From: Syntrophobacter fumaroxidans MPOB
GTDB taxonomy: Bacteria; Desulfobacterota; Syntrophobacteria; Syntrophobacterales; Syntrophobacteraceae
Direction of reading: 5' to 3'
NCBI RefSeq assembly: GCF_000014965.1
Contig: NC_008554.1
Location: forward strand, 3,522,001-3,586,000
DNA: 64,000 bases
Part shown: positions 55,875 through 64,000 of the stretch, in pieces
How positions within the stretch are numbered: position 1 is the stretch's first letter
Layout: each line of letters opens with the position of its first letter
Notes under the pieces: model-generated
Databases searched by the model: none
Told to the model about the DNA's origin: nothing
What the model saw: the letters and a program-made list of their open reading frames with translations, nothing else
Program-made: the position numbers and the translations under genes

Positions 55875-56420
55875 GGTTTCCTCCTTGGGATTCTGGCTTT
55901 TCCGGAAATTCGATCTCCAATCGTCTTAAGGCTTCGATGGCAGGGTAGACTTTGCCCGTTACGGTTTCATGACCCTCACGTGACAGTTTGCAATCGACCG
56001 GGAAATTCACCCGCGCTTCCACATCTCCGACGTCCGTTTCGTCATGCGTCGAGTCCTGCCAATAATCCCGCGCATTTTCACCCCGCCCCACAAAATTCAC
56101 CCAATGGTTACATGGCGGCAACCTCTCCGTAACGAACCGCCTATACGATCGTGTGCGCAGGTCGGCGTCGCGGGGCAGGCCGCAAATCCCTCGACCCTTC
56201 CGCCAAAGGAGAAGCCCGCTGTCTCCCGCTCCCTTACGTGATCCGGGGAACCCAACGCCGCATCCTCCTCCCCCCGGTCCCGTGGGAAATGCGGGCGCTC
56301 TCAGCCCCCTCCCACCGGAAGGGAACAGGGGGATTCCCCGCGGGCCGCCGACCTTGCGGGTGGATATCAACAACGGTCCGCCATTGAACCGAACAACCAT
56401 CAGAAGAGGCACGCCGTTCC
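55875..56420. other. 546-bp divergent region between phnS and the zinc-ribbon gene
   Basis: Contains the phnS ribosome site and Pho-like box on the left. The right part (56100-56420) has no supported gene; a frame open there on both strands is Pro/Arg-rich and unlikely. Confidence 0.45.
55954..55986 (-). promoter_or_regulatory. Candidate Pho box (three 11-bp units) upstream of phnS
   Basis: On the minus strand three consecutive 11-bp units begin CTGTCAC, GGGTCAT and CCGTAAC (55976-55986, 55965-55975, 55954-55964). The first and third match the PhoB half-site well. No strong -10 was seen downstream. It lies about 80 bases before phnS. Confidence 0.5.
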
Positions 56421-56747
56421 ATGAACGCTGTTATCGAAGACACCGATTCGCCGGCAGGCACTGTCGAAGAGCGGCAGGGATTTCGGAACACCTGTCCCGT
56501 CTGCTATTCCCATTCACTGTACCCGTTCTGCCTCTCCGGGGAAGCTCGGCAGAGGTTCCTGTGCGTCGTCTGCGGAGTGCAATTCGTCGTTTGGACGGTG
56601 GCGCAACTGAAGTCGCCGGAACCTCAATGCCCGGAGTGCGGCAGTCCAATGCAGCCGCACCACGGATATCCGAAGGGGATCCGGTTCAGGTGTTCGAGAT
56701 ACCCGTCCTGCCACAGCTACCTGAAGTTGGGGAAATGGGTCCAATAG
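56421..56747 (+). CDS. Small double zinc-ribbon protein
   Basis: A 108-residue protein with two cysteine modules: CPVCYSHSLYPFC with CVVCGVQF, and CPECGSPMQPHHGYPKGIRF with CSRYPSCHSYL. The second resembles the topoisomerase-type DNA-binding zinc finger. I do not recognise a full-length family. The ATG follows a GAAGAGG stretch. It stands alone; a nucleic-acid-binding role is likely but unproven. Confidence 0.65.
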   Translation: MNAVIEDTDSPAGTVEERQGFRNTCPVCYSHSLYPFCLSGEARQRFLCVVCGVQFVVWTVAQLKSPEPQCPECGSPMQPHHGYPKGIRFRCSRYPSCHSYLKLGKWVQ

Positions 56748-57038
56748 CCGCTCGTCTTCACGCGCTTCCGGGGAGCCGCCACGTCTGTGCCCACCCACTT
56801 GAATACGGAGCGCTCCCTTCCCGCGGAATCGAAAGTTGCCCCGTGAGAAGCGAAGGAGAGAGCGATCCGTCAGCTGCGTCGTCTTTCCGCTTTTCAGCGC
56901 CGGAACACGCGCGCCCCGCTAATCAGACCGCAATGAACGCGAATCCATTCAAATTCCATATGATTGACAAGAGAACGCAATCAAATCGTCAAATTCACCG
57001 GGTATCCATGTTACGAATCACGGAGGCAACCGAAGCAA
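56748..57038. other. 291-bp gap before the lipid-like operon
   Basis: Near 56960 the sequence is AT-rich and includes TTGACA (about 56963), a possible -35 for the next operon. No gene is supported. Confidence 0.4.
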
Positions 57039-57725
57039 ATGTTCACTCTGAATGAATGCATGCTGGACAACATCCTTCGCAATGCCAGGCCCTTCGGTCA
57101 CCACGAAGACGCGATGGAGCTGAATCTCGGTTTCGGATTCATCTATTACGGCCTGGTGAGAGCCTTGAGGCCGAAACACATCGTCGTGATCGGCTCGGGG
57201 TTCGGTTTCAGCGTCGTCTGCCTGGGGCTGGGGCTGAAGGACAACAAGACGGGCCGGCTGAGTTTCGTGGACCCTTCGTATTCCCTCCTGCGCAACGGCC
57301 CGTTCAAAACCGTGGGCGGCATGGCCAAATGGAACGATCCCCGCAAGGTTGAGGAACATTTTGCCGGTTTCGGTCTCGAGACCATTGTCTCGCACCACAG
57401 AATGATCAGTGAAGTTTTCTTTGCGCGGTTCAAGCATTTCGATCTGCCGCCCATCGACGTCGCGTTCATCGACGGCAATCATTCCTTTCGGGATGCCCGG
57501 AACGATTTTATAAACGTTCTCAAGCATTCGAAGAAGAACTCCTACGTCTTTCTGCACGACTCCAACATCTATGTGCGCGAGATGATCCGCCACGCCGGCG
57601 TCAAACGATGGCTCAACGTGTTGAGGAACAACAAGGAATTATTCGATCTGATCGATTTTCCTTTTGATTCCGGAGTGGCGCTCGTTCGGGTCGCTCAGGA
57701 CAATGCATGGAAGTACATGGAATGA
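57039..57725 (+). CDS. Class I SAM-dependent methyltransferase
   Basis: A 228-residue protein with a SAM fold: HIVVIGSGFGFSVVCLGL (motif I), then FVDPSYS and PPIDVAFIDGNHSF, and FLHDSNIYV. This resembles Methyltransf_24-type enzymes. The start MFTLNE is taken at 57039, with CGGAGG about twelve bases upstream. Its stop overlaps the ATG of the Psd-like gene (ATGA), so they are translationally coupled. A lipid or polar head-group substrate is possible from context only. Confidence 0.78.
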   Translation: MFTLNECMLDNILRNARPFGHHEDAMELNLGFGFIYYGLVRALRPKHIVVIGSGFGFSVVCLGLGLKDNKTGRLSFVDPSYSLLRNGPFKTVGGMAKWNDPRKVEEHFAGFGLETIVSHHRMISEVFFARFKHFDLPPIDVAFIDGNHSFRDARNDFINVLKHSKKNSYVFLHDSNIYVREMIRHAGVKRWLNVLRNNKELFDLIDFPFDSGVALVRVAQDNAWKYME

Positions 57726-58405
57726 TTGCCGTCCCAGCAATAGCCCTGCTGGCCGTCCTCGCCTTCCTGTACTGGCGGTTCATCTGGTTTTTCAGGAACC
57801 CGCCCCGATCCGTCCCCCCCGGTGACAACCTTGTGAGCCCGGCCGACGGAACGGTGGTCTACGTCGAGAAGGTGAAAGAAGGCCGGGAGGTGTTCAGCAT
57901 CAAACACGGCCTGGTCGCCAGGCTTGCGGACATCACGCGGGAGGATCTCGGCAGGAACAGGATTCTCATCGGCATTTTCATGAGCCCGTTCAACGTGCAT
58001 TACAATCGGGCCCCCCTGTCGGGAACCGTCGAGAGCATCAGCCGGTACCCATCGAGCGGCGGGAATCTAAACATGCGCGCCATGCACTGGCGCACGCTGT
58101 TCCGAATCGCTCCTTACTACCGGGACAGCCGGCACATCATCCAAAACGAACGGACGGTGACCAGGATCGATGGAAAATACAAAGGAGTCACCATCTCCTG
58201 CTACGTCGTCCAGATCGCGGGGAGAACGGTCCATTGCATCGAAAGCTATTACCGGGAGGGGATGAGCGTGAAAAAGGGGGATATTTTCGGAATGATTCGA
58301 GTAGGCTCCCAGGTGGACGTCGTGGTGCCCTGCCTCGACGGCATGCGGCCGTCCGTCCGGATTGGAGACAAGGTCCGCGCCGGGCGGACGGTCCTCGTGG
58401 AATGA
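57722..58405 (+). CDS. psd: Phosphatidylserine decarboxylase-like protein
   Basis: A 227-residue short-form Psd. An N-terminal helix (VPAIALLAVLAFLYWRFI) is followed by LVSPADGTVV, FMSPFNVHYNRAP with the conserved His, and GMIRVGSQVDVVVP, where self-cleavage between Gly195 and Ser196 would make the pyruvoyl cofactor. The length fits the Psd-A/archaetidylserine type. It would form phosphatidylethanolamine at the inner membrane. It overlaps the preceding methyltransferase by four bases. Confidence 0.9.
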   Translation: MIAVPAIALLAVLAFLYWRFIWFFRNPPRSVPPGDNLVSPADGTVVYVEKVKEGREVFSIKHGLVARLADITREDLGRNRILIGIFMSPFNVHYNRAPLSGTVESISRYPSSGGNLNMRAMHWRTLFRIAPYYRDSRHIIQNERTVTRIDGKYKGVTISCYVVQIAGRTVHCIESYYREGMSVKKGDIFGMIRVGSQVDVVVPCLDGMRPSVRIGDKVRAGRTVLVE

Positions 58406-58618
58406 AGGAAGTCATGACCCTCCTTCCGATGCCTCGTCCAAAACCTCGAAAACCGCTGTTTCGGACCTCGGGCGTTGGCACTGCCTCACGCCCGTGTCCT
58501 CGTACCTCTCACACACTTCATGACCCATCCTCACCGGCCGGGGATCCCGCCTGGACGACCTCTTCGTCCGTGTGCGGAACCGTCGGCACACAGAGTGAAT
58601 CAAACAACAGGAGCAGAT

Positions 58619-61102
58619 ATGACCATGGAAAGCACGGAGTCCGAAACCACGAGGGTTGATCTTCATCTTCACTCCAAATTCTCCATACGGCCGTCTCAAT
58701 GGGTATTGCAGAAGATCGGCTGTCCCGAGAGCTTTGCCGACCCGGCGGAGCTCTACGGCCTCGCCAGGCGCAAGGGCATGTCGCTGGTCACCATAACCGA
58801 CCACAACACCATTGCCGGGTGCCTTGAAATCGCCCACCTGCCCGGTACCTTCGTCAGCGAGGAAGTAACCTCCTACTTTCCGGAAGACGGGTGCAAGGTT
58901 CACGTGCTCGTTTACGGAATCGACGAACAGAACCACGCGGAGATCCGGAAAGCGAGGGAGAGTGTGTACGATCTCGTCGCGTACCTGAACGGCAAAGGCA
59001 TTTACCACGTCCTGGCCCATCCGTTGTTTGCACTCAACGACAAGCTGACGAAGGCCCACTTCGAAAAGGCGCTTCTGCTTTTCCGGAATTTCGAGTTGAA
59101 CGGAAGCAGGAGCCTGACGCAAAATCAATGCCTGCGGCTGATTCTGTCCAGCCTCGAGCCCGGGACGATCGAAGGACTCGTGGAAAAGCACGGCATCGAG
59201 CCGCATTTCCCCGATCCGTGGAAGAAGATACTCGTCGGGGGCTCGGACGACCACAGCTCGCTCAACATAGCGAGCACCTACACGGAAGTTCAGGGGACTC
59301 ACAGTGTCGCAACCTTTCTGCGGGAGCTGCGCGAAAGTCCCCGAGTGGTGGGGGAAGGCTCCGATCCCAAGTCCTTCGCCCGCAACATCTATGCAATCGC
59401 CTACCAATTTTACAAGCAGAAGCTCGGACTCGAAAAGTACGCCGACCGCGACGAGCTGCTGCGGGTTCTCGACCGGTTTCTCAAGCCCGGCAAGGTCGAG
59501 GAGCCGGGCGTGCTGTCGAGATTGCACGCGTTCTGGAACAGCCGCAGACATCATCGGAGTGGGAACGGAGCGTCGGCCGGCATCCGTGAGCTCCTTCGCC
59601 ACGAGGCCTTGACGTCTCTTCGAGACAGCCCGGAGTTGCTGCGCGCCGCGGAAAGCGGGGATTCGGAACAGCCGGGCCTCGAGCAGAAATGGTTTGAATT
59701 CGTGAACCGAGTTTCCAACAAGGTGCTGTTGCACTCTGCCGACCATCTCCTGGATCATCTGGCCGGAGCCAACGTCTTCAACGTCTTTCACTCGCTCGGT
59801 TCGGCCGGTGGGCTGTATACGCTGATGGCTCCTTACTTCCTGGCGTATTCGATGTTCAGCAGGCAGAAGGCGTTCAGTCTCGAGGCGGGCGAATGGTTCG
59901 GGAGCAAGGGGCAACTCCGTGCCGAACCCGGCAGGTTGAAGATCGCGCATTTCACCGACACCTTCTATGAAATCAACGGCGTCGCGTCCACCCTGCGGCA
60001 GCAAATCAGCATGGCGATCAAGAACGGGAAGGAACTGGTCATCATCACCTGTGACATGAGGGACCAATCCGGACTGCCGGGTGTCCGGAACTTCAGACCG
60101 GTCGGATTCCATGAACTGCCCGAATACCCCGAACAGAAGCTCTGTTACCCTCCATTCCTGGAAATGCTGAGCTATTGCTACGAAAATGAATTCACGCACA
60201 TCCACGCCGCGACTCCCGGCCCCATCGGCCTTGCCGCACTGGCCATCGCCCGCATCCTCGCTCTTCCCATCTACGGCACTTACCATACGGCCCTGCCCCA
60301 ATACGCTCAGTATTTGACAAACGACCCCGCCATAGAAGAGCTGACTTGGCGCTACACGCTCTGGTACTACGACCAGATGGACGAAATTTTCGTGCCTTCG
60401 CGCAGCACCGCGGACGAACTGGCGCAGAAGGGCATCGCCCCGGGAAAAATCCGTGTTTCCGCACGCGGAATCGACACACGGCGATTCCATCCCTCCAAGC
60501 GCAGCCGATTCCTCGAGGAACGCTATCGTATCGACGGTCGTGCAGTTCGGCTGCTCTATGTGGGAAGAATCTCCAAGGAAAAAGACCTTCCGGTCCTCGA
60601 GGACGCATACCGTTTTCTGGTCAAGACGGCGGGGGCGCGGGTCCATCTTATCCTCACGGGCGACGGGCCCTACTTGGGGGAGATGCGCGAGCGCCTGAAG
60701 GACCTGCCCTGCACCTTCACCGGCACCCTGGAAGGCGAGGATCTGGCCACGGTGTACGCGTCCTCCGACCTCTTCGTCTTCCCCAGTAGGACGGATACCT
60801 TCGGCAACGTCGTTCTCGAAGCCCAGGCCTCCGGTCTGCCGGTTGTGGTGACGGATTCGGGCGGACCACAGGAGAACCTGCTTCCGGGCAAGACGGGTGT
60901 CGTCGTCAGGGGAAACAGTGCGTTGCACCTGTTCGAAACGCTCCGGGACCTCGTCCAGGACCCTCGCCGCCTGAAGGAAATGGGGAAGAATGCCCGGCTC
61001 TATGTGGAAGGGCGATCATCCGAGGAAGCGTTCCACGCGGGCTGGCAGATGTATCAAAATCGGCCGAAGGGGACAGAGACCGCCCTGGACCGGGCGATAT
61101 GA
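58619..61102 (+). CDS. PHP-domain phosphoesterase fused to GT4 glycosyltransferase
   Basis: An 827-residue fusion. The PHP half (about 1-340) has VDLHLHSKFS, ITDHNTIAG, HVLAHPLFAL and GGSDDHSS, metal-binding motifs of the histidinol-phosphatase/polymerase family. The GT4 half (about 430-810) has IAHFTDTFYEINGV (donor entry), THIHAATPGP, the RGIDTRRF loop and FPSRTDTFGNVVLEA (E-x7-E type). The start at 58619 has AGGAG seven bases upstream. The glycosyltransferase resembles glycolipid-type enzymes. It follows psd by 213 bases and could be lipid-related. Confidence 0.88.
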   Translation: MTMESTESETTRVDLHLHSKFSIRPSQWVLQKIGCPESFADPAELYGLARRKGMSLVTITDHNTIAGCLEIAHLPGTFVSEEVTSYFPEDGCKVHVLVYGIDEQNHAEIRKARESVYDLVAYLNGKGIYHVLAHPLFALNDKLTKAHFEKALLLFRNFELNGSRSLTQNQCLRLILSSLEPGTIEGLVEKHGIEPHFPDPWKKILVGGSDDHSSLNIASTYTEVQGTHSVATFLRELRESPRVVGEGSDPKSFARNIYAIAYQFYKQKLGLEKYADRDELLRVLDRFLKPGKVEEPGVLSRLHAFWNSRRHHRSGNGASAGIRELLRHEALTSLRDSPELLRAAESGDSEQPGLEQKWFEFVNRVSNKVLLHSADHLLDHLAGANVFNVFHSLGSAGGLYTLMAPYFLAYSMFSRQKAFSLEAGEWFGSKGQLRAEPGRLKIAHFTDTFYEINGVASTLRQQISMAIKNGKELVIITCDMRDQSGLPGVRNFRPVGFHELPEYPEQKLCYPPFLEMLSYCYENEFTHIHAATPGPIGLAALAIARILALPIYGTYHTALPQYAQYLTNDPAIEELTWRYTLWYYDQMDEIFVPSRSTADELAQKGIAPGKIRVSARGIDTRRFHPSKRSRFLEERYRIDGRAVRLLYVGRISKEKDLPVLEDAYRFLVKTAGARVHLILTGDGPYLGEMRERLKDLPCTFTGTLEGEDLATVYASSDLFVFPSRTDTFGNVVLEAQASGLPVVVTDSGGPQENLLPGKTGVVVRGNSALHLFETLRDLVQDPRRLKEMGKNARLYVEGRSSEEAFHAGWQMYQNRPKGTETALDRAI

Positions 61103-61230
61103 AGGGACGGGGGGCCCGTGCGAAGGCCTTTCGAAGAATGATCGAGACGACGCCGGCGCCCGGGCCCTCCGGGCAACGCTCCGGAGAAGAAGGGATGGCA
61201 GCGGCCGAAGCCCGGGCGGTATAGCTTTCC

Positions 61231-61947
61231 GGCGGGCGCTCTATTCGCAGTGATGCTTGATGTTCACTCCCAGGACCATGAAAATGACGCTCTCGGCGAT
61301 GTTGGTGGTCTGATCGGCCACCCGCTCGAGGCACCTCGAAACGATGATGGTCTGAACCGAGCGCTCCACCGCCGGGGCCTCCTTTACCATGTGGTCCAGC
61401 AGGCTCTTGAGGACCTTCACGTTCAGATCGTCGGCCGTATCGTCCATCTGGCAGACTTCGCGGGCTTCATCCGCGTTCTGCCTGACGAACGAGTCGATGA
61501 CCGTGCGCAGCATGTCCAGCGCCGTGGTGGCCAACTGCTCCAGGGACGCGTTGGGAGGCAGCGGCGGCCGGCGGCTCATGAACACCCCCCTGCGCGCCAC
61601 GTTGACGGCCAGGTCCGCGATGCGCTCCAGTTCGACGGCAATCCGCATGCAACCCACGATGAAGCGAAGATCCCGCGCCATGGGCTGCTCCAGGGCGAGC
61701 AGGCGAAGGCTGAGCCGGTCCACGTCGACTTCCAGCCGGTTGATCGCGTCGTCGCCGCGGATCACCTCCTCGGCCAGTTCCACATCCCGCTCGAAAAAAG
61801 CCTTTGCGGACTTCTCCAATGCCGTTTCGGTCCGCGCGGCCATCTCCAGGATGATCATCCGGAGCCGGTCCAGTTCCTTGAGGAATCGACTTTCCATATC
61901 CTTCACTCTCCCGGTGGAATGTATCTCCCGGACCCCGCCGGGTCCGG
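61231..61947. repeat. 717-bp phoU duplication, copy 2
   Basis: Partner of 44169-44885, same length. The similarity begins with GGCGGGCGCTCT beyond the phoU stop and ends at the hairpin (61928-61947). No target-site duplication or mobile-element end was recognised. Confidence 0.9.
61241..61906 (-). CDS. phoU: Phosphate-uptake regulator PhoU, copy 2
   Basis: A 221-residue PhoU, identical in protein to the copy at 44179-44844. It lacks neighbouring pst or phoR genes; it lies between the PHP/glycosyltransferase gene and an SRPBCC gene. Its leader includes the same hairpin as copy 1. No promoter or Pho box was seen upstream, so expression is uncertain. Near-identity with only silent changes suggests recent duplication or gene conversion. 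Confidence 0.93.
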   Translation of the reverse strand: MKDMESRFLKELDRLRMIILEMAARTETALEKSAKAFFERDVELAEEVIRGDDAINRLEVDVDRLSLRLLALEQPMARDLRFIVGCMRIAVELERIADLAVNVARRGVFMSRRPPLPPNASLEQLATTALDMLRTVIDSFVRQNADEAREVCQMDDTADDLNVKVLKSLLDHMVKEAPAVERSVQTIIVSRCLERVADQTTNIAESVIFMVLGVNIKHHCE

Positions 61948-62259
61948 ATGCCGAATGCCGCCGCTCACCCGTTCGGCGAAATCGCGGATATGCCTCGGCC
62001 TGTCTTTAAAAAGGTGAAACGGCAATCGATACGCTGCGGGAAATGGGATGGCGAGAAAGAGAGCAATCGTAAGGCGCGGCGAGAAGGAACCGGCGAAGTT
62101 TCGGACGACAGGCGGGCGAAGAGATCTCCGCTTCGCCGCCGCCCCCCGGCATGGTCTTCGGCAGACCGGCCCGCCGAAACGGGAACCGATCGTCCCCGCT
62201 TCGAAGCCAAACGGGCCTGCAGACCGGTCGACCCGCGGGCCGCAACGCTCCGGAAGCGA
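61948..62259. other. 312-bp gap upstream of phoU copy 2
   Basis: No gene, promoter or Pho box that I could support. Content is GC-rich. Confidence 0.4.
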
Positions 62260-62733
62260 TCAGCCCCAGGGCAGCATGTTCCCCGTCCTCAGGAAGTGGT
62301 TCAACTTAAGTTCGAGCGTCTTCATTTCGGTGGCGTACTGTTCATCGGACAGCGCCTCCACCAGCTTGTTTCCCTCCGGGGTCAGGCCGGTGAGGACCTG
62401 TTTCCAGATCGCCCTGGTTGTCCCGGCCCCGCCGTCGTCGAGGCTGATGGAAAACCGCATCGCCCTCGAATCATTGACCCGGATGAACTGAATTTCCGCC
62501 GGCGGTTCGTATCGGCTGATCACCCAGATATCAGGACCTTCGCCCGGGAAATTCGTTTCGAAGATGCAATCCAGGTCCGCAAAACCGGAATCCGAGTAAA
62601 CCATTTTGCATTCCCAACGGTCGATCCACTCGTATTCCTTCGTCGGACAAAGAAGAGGAAACACGGCATCCGGCGGTGCCTCGATGTGCATGGTGTAGCT
62701 TCTTACCGTCCGCTTGCCCGCAAATCCTTTCAT
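62260..62733 (-). CDS. SRPBCC/START-fold protein
   Basis: A 157-residue helix-grip protein. Features are IEAPPDAVFPLLCPT at the start of the fold, WECKMVY, IFETNFPG, and a long C-terminal helix (TEMKTLELKLNHFL). Such proteins bind hydrophobic ligands. The start at 62733 has AGGAG about seven bases upstream; earlier in-frame Met codons lack one. The ligand is unknown. Confidence 0.8.
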   Translation of the reverse strand: MKGFAGKRTVRSYTMHIEAPPDAVFPLLCPTKEYEWIDRWECKMVYSDSGFADLDCIFETNFPGEGPDIWVISRYEPPAEIQFIRVNDSRAMRFSISLDDGGAGTTRAIWKQVLTGLTPEGNKLVEALSDEQYATEMKTLELKLNHFLRTGNMLPWG

Positions 62734-63023
62734 GGCGTCTCCTATCCGCTTTTTCCCGTGACGGGTCGAGGACAACACGCCGCAGTATAGTATGCCGGTG
62801 TATCGAATTCAACAGGTCATGCACCTTCGCGAGGCAACGCGGCACCATGAGCCCACGCAAAACCGGGCACCGGTCGGCGAGACGCAGGGAGGAAAGCGCG
62901 TGGCCGGCGCTTCGACCGGTCCGCGACATGCCAGGCCGTCCGCCTCCGGCAGACGCACCATTCTCGATGCGCTCCGCCGATTTGGCCGCTGGATGCGTCG
63001 GCCCCGCCGGGGCTCCTCCGGAT

Positions 63024-64000
63024 TCATGAAAAACCAAGGACGTTGGGCAGCCAGAGCACCGTCTGGGGGAAGACGATCAGGAGCAGCAGCCCCGCGAACA
63101 TGAACAGCAGAAGCCAGACGACCCACGGCACGGTATCCTCCATGCGGGCGCCGGTCAATTTGCAGCTCACCATGAGGTTGACGGCCATGGGTGGAGTGAA
63201 TTGTCCTATCGCGATGACGTAAGTCATCAGCACGCCGAACCACACCAGGTCCCAGTGGAAGCCCTGAGCGACGGGAACCAGGATGGGACAGAAGATAAGA
63301 AAGATGGAAATCCCGTCCAGGAACATCCCCACAATCGTCAGGAACACCATGAGAATCACGATGACGGCGGTCTCGCTGCCTCCCCCAAGATTGACCAGCC
63401 ACTTCGAAATGGGGTCGACGATGCCGATGGTGCTCGCGGCCCAGGCGAAAACACCGGCCAGGCCGACGACGATCAGGATCACCGCCGACGTTTCGGCGGA
63501 TTCGATGAGGAGCTCATGGATGTCGCGCAGCGTCAGGGTGCGATAAACGAAGGCGCCGATGACCAACCCGTAGACCACGGCCACCACGGCCGCCTCCGTC
63601 GGAGTGAACCATCCCGTCCGCATGCCGCCCAGGATGACGATCGGAGCCATGAGCGCCCAGAAGGCCTCCTTGAGGGACTTCCAGACCTCGGGCCTTGCCT
63701 CGTCCGTCTCCCGGCCTCCGAAATCATGGCGAATGCTGAGAAAGAGCGCCGGGATAACGAGCATGACGCAGGCGAGCACTCCCGGCACGACCCCGCCCAC
63801 GAACAGTGCGGGTACGGTGGCGGAGGGGACCAGCACGCTGTAAATGATGAAAGCCACGGACGGCGGAATGAGGATGTCCGTGGAGCCCGCGGCTGCAGTA
63901 ACGGAGGCGGCGAATGCCGGAGGGTACCCCTCGCGCATCATGGCGGCGAGCATCACGCCTCCCACCGCGGCCGTGCAGGCCGGCCCGGAACCCGAAATGC
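63024..64000 (-). CDS. dctM: TRAP transporter large permease DctM, 5' end outside window
   Basis: The frame is open to the right edge, where SGSGPACTAAVGG reads through, so about 100 N-terminal residues are missing. The visible 325 residues have the DctM core: TDILIPPSVAFIIY, FTPTEAAVVAVVYG, DGISIFLIFCPILVP and GQFTPPMAVNLMV. It imports dicarboxylates or similar acids with a binding protein and DctQ subunit that would lie upstream, outside the window. The 290-bp gap on its other side (62734-63023) shows no gene. Confidence 0.93.
   Translation of the reverse strand, partial: ISGSGPACTAAVGGVMLAAMMREGYPPAFAASVTAAAGSTDILIPPSVAFIIYSVLVPSATVPALFVGGVVPGVLACVMLVIPALFLSIRHDFGGRETDEARPEVWKSLKEAFWALMAPIVILGGMRTGWFTPTEAAVVAVVYGLVIGAFVYRTLTLRDIHELLIESAETSAVILIVVGLAGVFAWAASTIGIVDPISKWLVNLGGGSETAVIVILMVFLTIVGMFLDGISIFLIFCPILVPVAQGFHWDLVWFGVLMTYVIAIGQFTPPMAVNLMVSCKLTGARMEDTVPWVVWLLLFMFAGLLLLIVFPQTVLWLPNVLGFS

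Noticed and set aside
56110-56145. Further Pho-like repeats (GGTTACAT and CGTAACG in 11-bp phase)
   Set aside because: The middle unit and the outer bases match the PhoB consensus poorly and the position fits no start.
58412-60928. 838-residue minus-strand frame opposite the PHP/glycosyltransferase gene
   Set aside because: No recognisable motif and no start signal; the plus strand is a clear two-domain enzyme.
1-64000. CRISPR arrays, insertion sequences, prophage or rRNA genes
   Set aside because: No regularly spaced repeats, transposase, integrase, phage structural genes or rRNA sequence were seen.

Overview
The window is high-GC (about 60% by eye) bacterial chromosomal DNA. The gene set points to an anaerobic deltaproteobacterium (Desulfobacterota) of the Syntrophobacter type. 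It carries a monofunctional Ni-CO dehydrogenase with its CooF ferredoxin, a TRAP carboxylate transporter, a lactate permease, a sigma-54 enhancer-binding protein, secreted lipoproteins and many strong Shine-Dalgarno sites. This placement is an inference; no rRNA, tRNA, insertion sequence or CRISPR array was seen.

Layout. (1) 1-7.2 kb: the end of a defence island. A DNA methyltransferase (5' end outside the window), an IetA-like AAA ATPase, an IetS-like subtilisin protease and a UvrD-type helicase with a RelE-like N-terminus lie head to tail with gaps of 30, 21 and 1 bases. (2) 7.4-8.7 kb: a heat-shock locus. A CIRCE operator now faces the wreck of groES-groEL, followed by hsp20 and a 63-residue protein. 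(3) 9-25.9 kb: mostly housekeeping and envelope genes: a DAC-type nucleotide cyclase-like protein, a cupin, a secreted PCMT-like methyltransferase with a membrane spermidine-synthase-like protein, a sigma-54 regulator, a secreted coiled-coil protein, BipA, an M15-like peptidase, a lipoprotein, a double Usp and an isochorismatase-like hydrolase. (4) 26.1-30.0 kb: an FAD/NAD oxidoreductase-cooF-cooS operon. (5) 30-41 kb: a parallel beta-helix protein, a TatT-like lipoprotein with an LctP permease, a second spermidine-synthase-like membrane protein, a YajD-type HNH protein, an RluA-like protein lacking the usual catalytic Asp, and an ArsR regulator with a DsbD-like protein. (6) 41.2-62 kb: a phosphate-stress region. 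pstSCA converges on phoB-phoR-pstB-phoU. It is followed by dksA-like, mgsA, the aminoethylphosphonate operon phnS-T-UV-X-W, a methyltransferase-Psd-PHP/glycosyltransferase lipid-like operon, and a second, protein-identical phoU. (7) 62-64 kb: an SRPBCC protein and a TRAP DctM permease cut by the right edge.

How the parts work together. Three candidate Pho boxes with 11-bp spacing precede pstS, phoB and phnS. This suggests one PhoB-controlled programme: take up phosphate, scavenge phosphonate (AEP to phosphonoacetaldehyde to acetaldehyde plus Pi), perhaps release Pi through methylglyoxal synthase, and perhaps remodel membrane lipids. The most notable items are the composite methylase-IetAS-RelE/UvrD operon, the collapsed groESL under an intact CIRCE element, and the nearly exact 717-bp phoU duplication.
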